NCBI RefSeq assembly: GCF_011772445.1
Contig: NZ_WVZN01000044.1
Span: 1 to 64,000 of the forward strand
Source: Hydrogenophaga sp.
GTDB lineage: Bacteria; Pseudomonadota; Gammaproteobacteria; Burkholderiales; Burkholderiaceae_C
Length of the DNA stretch: 64,000 nucleotides
Reading direction: 5' to 3'
Part shown: piece by piece, positions 59,564-64,000 of the stretch
Numbering within the stretch: the first letter of the stretch is position 1
Layout: each line of letters begins with the position of its first letter
Made by a program: the position numbers and the translations under genes
The notes under the pieces: generated by a model
What the model saw: the letters and a program-made list of their open reading frames with translations, nothing else
The model's database searches: none
What the model was told of the DNA's origin: nothing

Positions 59564-60748
59564 ATGAAATCCATCCGACTCAAGCCCGGCAAGGAACGCT
59601 CGCTGCAGCGACACCACCCCTGGGTGTTCGACGGCGCCATCGCCAAGGGCGGCGCCGACCCGGGCGAGACCGTGCGCGTGGACAGCGCCGACGGCCAGTT
59701 CCTCGCCTGGGGCGCCTACTCCCCGGCTTCGAAGATCCGCGTGCGCGCCTGGAGCTTCGATCAAGGCCAGCGCATCGACGCCGCCTTCTTCAAGGACCGC
59801 CTGCGCGCCGCCATCGCCCTGCGCGAACGCCTGGCCATCGCCAGCGATGGCGTTCGCCTGGTGCACGCCGAGTCCGACGGCCTGCCCGGTCTGGTGGTGG
59901 ACCGCTACGGCGACACCCTGGTCGCCCAGTTCGGCGCCGCCGGCGTGGAGCGCTGGAAGGACGTGATCGCCGACGCCCTGGTCGATCTCACGGCTTGCGA
60001 GCGCCTGTACGAGCGCAGCGACACCAGCAGCCGCCGCCTGGAAGGCCTGGCCGACGCCACCGGCTGGCTGCGCGGGCAGGGCGGCACCGCGCTCGAGCTG
60101 AACGAGCACGGCTGGCGCCTCGGCCTGGACGTCGCCAGCGGCCACAAGACCGGCTACTACCTCGACCAGCGCGACAGCCGCGCCGCCTGCCGCGACCTCG
60201 TCCAGCGCTTCAAGCTGGCCGAGGTGTTCAACGGCTACTGCTACAGCGGCGGCTTCACCGTGGCCGCGCTCGCGGGCGGCGCCCGGCGCGTGCTCTCGGT
60301 CGATTCCTCCGGCCCCGCGCTGGAGCAGGCCCGCGCCAACGTGGCCTTGAACGGCTTCGACGCCGCGCGCTGCGAGTGGCTCGACGCCGACGTCAACGCC
60401 AGCCTGCGCCGCCTCATCGACGAGGGCCGCCAGTTCGACGGCATCGTGCTCGACCCGCCCAAGCTGGCGCCCACCGCGGCGCACGCCGAGCGCGCCGCGC
60501 GCGCCTACAAGGACATCAACCGCCTGGGCTTCAAGCTGCTGCGCCCGGGCGGTGTGCTGTTCACCTTCTCCTGCTCCGGCGGCGTGGGCGTGGAGCTGTT
60601 CCACAAGATCGTGGCCTCGGCCGGGCTGGAGGCGGGCGTGGACGGCGTCTTCCTGCAGCGCCTGGGCGGCGCCTGTGACCACCCGATGACGGTGAACTTT
60701 CCCGAGGGCGAATACCTCAAGGGCCTGGTGGTGATGCGCCGGCCCTGA
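59564..60748 (+). CDS. Class I SAM-dependent rRNA methyltransferase (RlmI-like)
   Basis: 394-residue methyltransferase with an N-terminal PUA domain ('SIRLKPGKERSLQRHHPWVFDGAI') and a Rossmann methyltransferase domain: 'VFNGYCYSGGFTVAALAGGA', 'GIVLDPPKLAP' and the C-terminal 'CSGGVGVELFHKIVASA' carrying the Cys of the m5C catalysts. It most likely makes m5C in 23S rRNA like RlmI. The ATG at 59564 opens the PUA domain. It lies 23 bases after xerC. Confidence 0.92.
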   Translation: MKSIRLKPGKERSLQRHHPWVFDGAIAKGGADPGETVRVDSADGQFLAWGAYSPASKIRVRAWSFDQGQRIDAAFFKDRLRAAIALRERLAIASDGVRLVHAESDGLPGLVVDRYGDTLVAQFGAAGVERWKDVIADALVDLTACERLYERSDTSSRRLEGLADATGWLRGQGGTALELNEHGWRLGLDVASGHKTGYYLDQRDSRAACRDLVQRFKLAEVFNGYCYSGGFTVAALAGGARRVLSVDSSGPALEQARANVALNGFDAARCEWLDADVNASLRRLIDEGRQFDGIVLDPPKLAPTAAHAERAARAYKDINRLGFKLLRPGGVLFTFSCSGGVGVELFHKIVASAGLEAGVDGVFLQRLGGACDHPMTVNFPEGEYLKGLVVMRRP

Positions 60749-60812
60749 AGCGGGCGTGCATCTTGCTGGCCTACACTCGTCCGCCTTCGCTGTCCCCACC
60801 CCTCCAAGCACC

Positions 60813-61901
60813 ATGGCCCTGATCCCCGCCACCATCCTTACCGGCTTCCTCGGCTCCGGCAAGACGACCCTGCTCAAGCGCGTGCTCACCGAGGCCCACG
60901 GCCAGAAGATCGCCGTCGTCGAAAACGAATTCGGCGAAGAGAACATCGACAACGAGATCCTGGTGGCCGACACCACCGAGAACATCATCCAGATGAGCAA
61001 CGGCTGCATCTGCTGCACCATCCGCGACGACCTGCGCGCCACCCTGGCCGACCTGGCGCAGAAGAAGCGCAAGGGCGAGCTCGACTTCGAGCGCGTGGTG
61101 ATCGAGACCACCGGCCTGGCCGACCCCGGCCCCGTGGCCCAGACCTTCTTCATGGACGACGAGGTGGCCGAGCAGTACCTGCTCGACGCCATCGTCACCC
61201 TGGTGGACGCCAAGCACGCCGCCGACCAGCTCAACGACCGCCAGGAGGCCCGCCGCCAGGTGGGTTTCGCCGACCAGATCTTCATCAGCAAGGCCGACCT
61301 GGTCTCCCCGGACGAGGTGGAGGCCCTGACCCACCGCCTCAAGCACATGAACCCGCGCGCGGCCATGCGGCCCGCGCACTTCGGCGAGGTCGCCATCAAG
61401 GAGGTCTTCGACCTGCGCGGCTTCAACCTCAACGCCAAACTCGAGATCGACCCGGACTTCCTCAAGGCCGACGAACACGATCACGACCATGGCCACGAGC
61501 ACCACGGGCACGACCACCACGACCATGACCACGCCCACGGCGAGCATTGCGACCACCCCTCGCACCAGCACGGCCACGGCCACGGCCATCACCACCACCA
61601 CGACGACGACGTCAAGAGCTTCGTCTACCGGGCCGAGCGCCCCTTCAGTCCCGAGAAGCTCGAGGATTTCCTCGGTGCCATCGTGCAGGTCTACGGCCCG
61701 CGCATGCTGCGCTACAAGGGCGTGCTGCACATGCAGGGCACCGAGCGCAAGGTCATCTTCCAGGGCGTGCACCAGCTCATGGGCAGCGACCTCGGGCCCG
61801 AATGGGGCCCCGACGAAAAGCGCGTGAGCAAGATGGTCTTCATCGGCATCGACCTGCCGCGCGACATCCTCGAACAGGGACTCGAGCAGAGCCTGGTCTG
61901 A
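60813..61901 (+). CDS. CobW-type GTPase with histidine-rich segment (COG0523)
   Basis: 362-residue G3E GTPase of the CobW/COG0523 group, metal chaperones. Walker A 'GFLGSGKTT' is at residues 11-19; the metal-binding CxCC motif is at Cys65-Cys68 ('GCICC'); the C-terminal CobW_C domain starts near 280 ('SFVYRAERPFSPEKLEDFL'). Between them a segment of about 45 residues (228-275) is nearly all His, Asp and Gly, a likely metal store or loading site. Zinc or nickel is usual for such proteins. No Zur-like site was recognised upstream. Confidence 0.93.
   Translation: MALIPATILTGFLGSGKTTLLKRVLTEAHGQKIAVVENEFGEENIDNEILVADTTENIIQMSNGCICCTIRDDLRATLADLAQKKRKGELDFERVVIETTGLADPGPVAQTFFMDDEVAEQYLLDAIVTLVDAKHAADQLNDRQEARRQVGFADQIFISKADLVSPDEVEALTHRLKHMNPRAAMRPAHFGEVAIKEVFDLRGFNLNAKLEIDPDFLKADEHDHDHGHEHHGHDHHDHDHAHGEHCDHPSHQHGHGHGHHHHHDDDVKSFVYRAERPFSPEKLEDFLGAIVQVYGPRMLRYKGVLHMQGTERKVIFQGVHQLMGSDLGPEWGPDEKRVSKMVFIGIDLPRDILEQGLEQSLV
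61494..61620 (+). repeat. Histidine-coding low-complexity segment
   Basis: CAC/CAT and GAC/GGC codons alternate within the CobW-type gene, giving a run rich in His and Asp. It is coding, not a mobile or CRISPR-like repeat. Confidence 0.8.
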
Positions 61902-62157
61902 CGAACCGGCCGGTGCACGGGGCCTGCCGTGTCGTTTGTCTCGCTTCGGCGCACCGCGGGCTGCCGGCCGGCGCCGATCCCGTTTCGCGCATGGCTACAA
62001 TCGCGCCCCGAATCGAACGGGACTTTTGTCACACAGCATGGGGGTATAACAGCCCCTTCGCCGAAGGCGGGTCCGGGTTTCGACCTGTCGCCATCGGTCC
62101 ACGCGCCGGGCATGATCCCTTGTCAGGGGCGCCCCAGCCATCCTAAGGAGACCCGTT

Positions 62158-63222
62158 GTGAAAGCCCCGGCTTCCAAGGCAGCGAAAGCAGGCAAGTCCG
62201 TCGCCTCGGGCGCCTCCGCGCGTGCCGCCAAGCCGGCTGCAACGGCCAGGTCTGCCTCGGCCAAGGCCGCGCCCAAGAAGGCGCCCGCGGTGAAGAAGCC
62301 CGTGGCCAAGGCGCCCGCAAAGCCCGCCGTGAAGGCCGCTGCCAGGAAGGCGCCCGCCAAACCGGTGGCCACGAAGGCGGCTGCCAAGCCAGTGGCCAAG
62401 GCGGCAGCCAAGAAGGCCGTGGCCAAGGCGCCCGCGAAGGCCCCGGTGAAGAAGGCACCTGCACAAGCGGCCGTGAAGCCCGTCGCGAAAGCGGCCGCCG
62501 CGCCTGTCAAGGCCGTCACGTCGGCGGCCAAGGCGGCGTCAGCGGCCAAGGCCGTCATTTCCAAGGCCAAGGTGGCCAGTCCGCCCCCGCCGATCGTCAT
62601 CGAACCCTCGCCCCCTCCCATGGGCAAGCGCGAGGCCCGCAAGGTCATGCTGGCGCAGATGTCCCAGCCGGCCTCGGTCCCCAGCCACGCCCCGGACGCC
62701 GCCAAGGCGACCTTCTCCCACATGAATGAACGAACCGTCATGACGCCCCCCGCCCCCTCATCCCTCCAGAAGGACCCCAAGCGGGCCAACAACTGGAAGA
62801 CCCTGCCGGTCGAGCAGCTCACCGATCAGGACGTGCAGGCCATGCCCGACAGCGAGTACATGAACGACGTGCAGCTGGCCTTCTTCAAGCTCAAGCTGCA
62901 ACGCCTGCGCGCCGACATGCTGAACAACGCGGGCGAGACCACCGAGCACCTGCGCGAGGACACCGTGGTCGTGCCCGATCCGGCCGACCGCGCCACCATC
63001 GAGGAAGAGCACGCCCTGGAGCTGCGCACGCGCGACCGTGAGCGCAAGCTGCTCAAGAAGATCGAGCAGGCCCTCGCCCGCATCGACGCGGAAGACTACG
63101 GCTACTGCGACGAAACCGGCGAGCCCATCGGCGTGGGCCGGCTCATCGCGCGGCCCACCGCCAGCCTCTCGCTCGAAGCGCAACAGCGCCGCGAACTCAA
63201 GCAGAAGATGTTCGGCGACTGA
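62158..63222 (+). CDS. dksA: DksA/TraR-type RNA polymerase-binding protein with Lys/Ala-rich N-terminal extension
   Basis: 354-residue stringent-response regulator that enters the secondary channel of RNA polymerase with ppGpp. The C-terminal part (about 225-354) is DksA: coiled coil with the acidic tip 'DPADRA' and the globular end 'EDYGYCDETGEPIGVGRLIARPTASLSLEAQ'. Only one of the four zinc cysteines remains ('YCDE'; the others are Thr, Thr and Ser or similar), so zinc binding is unlikely. The first 145 residues are Lys/Ala/Pro repeats like histone H1. A TAAGGAG site precedes the GTG start. Betaproteobacterial DksA proteins commonly lack these cysteines. Confidence 0.93.
   Translation: MKAPASKAAKAGKSVASGASARAAKPAATARSASAKAAPKKAPAVKKPVAKAPAKPAVKAAARKAPAKPVATKAAAKPVAKAAAKKAVAKAPAKAPVKKAPAQAAVKPVAKAAAAPVKAVTSAAKAASAAKAVISKAKVASPPPPIVIEPSPPPMGKREARKVMLAQMSQPASVPSHAPDAAKATFSHMNERTVMTPPAPSSLQKDPKRANNWKTLPVEQLTDQDVQAMPDSEYMNDVQLAFFKLKLQRLRADMLNNAGETTEHLREDTVVVPDPADRATIEEEHALELRTRDRERKLLKKIEQALARIDAEDYGYCDETGEPIGVGRLIARPTASLSLEAQQRRELKQKMFGD
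62200..62590 (+). repeat. Lys-Ala-Pro coding repeat region
   Basis: Degenerate repeats of AAGGC(G/C)GCC-type codons encode the H1-like N-terminal tail of DksA. Repeat units such as 'KAPAK' and 'KPVAK' recur about 15 times. The base composition is purely coding in frame; the region may be unstable in length between strains. Confidence 0.75.
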
Positions 63223-63253
63223 GCGCCGGCTGATCGATCCACGGCCCGGTTCC

Positions 63254-64000
63254 ATGTCCAAGGACGACTCCAGCGGCGGCTTTCTTTCCAAGGTGGTGAA
63301 GTTCGTTCGCCACCCGACCACGAGCTGGGCGGATCTGGACACGCGCCAGTCGGACCGCGAAAGCGAGTACAGCAAGGCCGCGCTCAAGGAAATGATCGAG
63401 CGCAAGCGGCGCAACGACTTCGTGCGCAAGCGCGAGTTCGACATGCTGCGCAAGATCCGTTCGCGCGAGGGCAGCCCGGCCGAGGCGCAGGGCATGCGCC
63501 CGTCCTTCTTCCAGAGCAGCATCCCCTCCAAGCCCGACGACCGGGCCATGACGCTCAAGAAGATCGACGAGATCGAAGCCCAGATGTCCATGCAGTGGTG
63601 GAAGACCAAGGGCGCGGACTCGATCACCAGCACCGGCTCGCCCGGCCCCAACAGCGCCGCGCAGCCGCCCGGCACCCTGCCGCAGAAGGGCCGCGAGGCC
63701 TCGCCGATCCGGCCGCTGCCGCAGGTGGACCCGGCTCGCCTGCGCGCCCAGTACGACGTGACCGAACCCGCTCCGCTGCTCAACGCCGCGGCGCCGCGTG
63801 AGCACCAGCCCACCGAACCCATGGACCTGCGCGCGGCGACCGCCGCAACGGCGCCGGCGCCCGTGAAGCCCGCCAGCGCCGGTCCACGCACCGGCCTCAT
63901 GGCGCCACGCGCGGGCACGCCCAGCGGCCAGGGCTCCGAATTCTCCGCCTCGCACTTCTACGCGCTCGACGTGCAAGAAGTCGCGCAGGACCCCGAGGTC
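63254..64000 (+). CDS. Conserved hypothetical protein, cut by the window edge
   Basis: The frame opens with ATG at 63254, 32 bases after dksA, and stays open to the last base (249 codons), so the C-terminus is outside the window. The visible part is hydrophilic: 'GGFLSKVVKFVRHPTTSWADLD' at the start, a charged helix ('ALKEMIERKRRNDFVRKREFDML'-like), then a Pro/Ala/Ser-rich linker. No membrane segment or signal peptide. In related organisms the gene after dksA is often labelled a STAS-domain protein, but no STAS domain is visible here. Function unknown. Confidence 0.75.
   Translation, partial: MSKDDSSGGFLSKVVKFVRHPTTSWADLDTRQSDRESEYSKAALKEMIERKRRNDFVRKREFDMLRKIRSREGSPAEAQGMRPSFFQSSIPSKPDDRAMTLKKIDEIEAQMSMQWWKTKGADSITSTGSPGPNSAAQPPGTLPQKGREASPIRPLPQVDPARLRAQYDVTEPAPLLNAAAPREHQPTEPMDLRAATAATAPAPVKPASAGPRTGLMAPRAGTPSGQGSEFSASHFYALDVQEVAQDPEV

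Noticed and set aside
62200-62590. Repeats that could suggest a CRISPR or satellite array
   Set aside because: Units are short, degenerate, in frame and encode the Lys/Ala/Pro tail of DksA; there are no unique spacers.

Overview
The window comes from a high-GC bacterial chromosome, most likely Burkholderiales (Comamonadaceae, Hydrogenophaga-like). This is inferred from gene content: the dapF-DUF484-xerC order, a Bug-type periplasmic binding protein, a DksA with a long Lys/Ala/Pro-rich N-terminus that lacks most zinc cysteines, a class A RNase P RNA, and several acyl-CoA and Liv-type transport operons. No phage, insertion sequence, CRISPR array or tRNA was found. The one lower-GC stretch is a lone HNH endonuclease gene near 21.1-21.9 kb.

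Layout. 0-4.9 kb: end of a type II secretion/type IV pilus-like assembly operon (two pseudopilins, GspF, GspE, a PilN/GspL-like protein). 5.0-7.5 kb: a DUF427 gene and ergothioneine genes egtB-egtD. 7.5-18 kb: a TetR-controlled acyl-CoA operon whose order (TetR, SDR, carboxyltransferase, acyl-CoA dehydrogenase, hydratase, biotin carboxylase) matches the acyclic-terpene atu cluster, followed by a second acyl-CoA dehydrogenase, a thioesterase and an aldehyde dehydrogenase. 18-20.6 kb: a tannase-family lipoprotein divergent from a MarR regulator. 20.6-26 kb: a small unknown gene, HNH endonuclease, Bug protein, amidohydrolase, DUF2784 protein and a histidine kinase. 26-35.5 kb: a Liv-type ABC transporter with an acyl-CoA ligase inside the operon, divergent from an AtuA-like gene pair and a crotonase.

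35.4-43.5 kb: housekeeping and stress genes, namely a hotdog thioesterase, an Atm1-type ABC exporter, a LysR regulator, a periplasmic binding protein, dihydroorotase, DUF3025, HtpX and a glycine-zipper protein. 43.5-49.2 kb: FAD oxidoreductase, AbrB/PIN toxin-antitoxin pair, DUF2239 gene, MATE transporter, rnpB and a beta-barrel protein. 49.3-56.8 kb: a minus-strand operon of a polyamine-type ABC transporter, GntR regulator, Asp/Glu-racemase-like enzyme and Nudix-metallo-beta-lactamase fusion, with a strong inverted repeat in front. 56.9-64 kb: dapF, DUF484, xerC, an RlmI-type methyltransferase, a CobW-type GTPase, DksA and a gene cut by the window edge.

The main theme is branched or unusual acyl-CoA metabolism. 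The atu-like operon, the AtuA-like genes 20 kb away, the acyl-CoA ligase and the Liv transporter could form one uptake-activation-degradation route; that link is inference. Several regulatory sites are visible as clear palindromes, notably upstream of the TetR, MarR, AbrB, DUF2239 and PotA-type genes.
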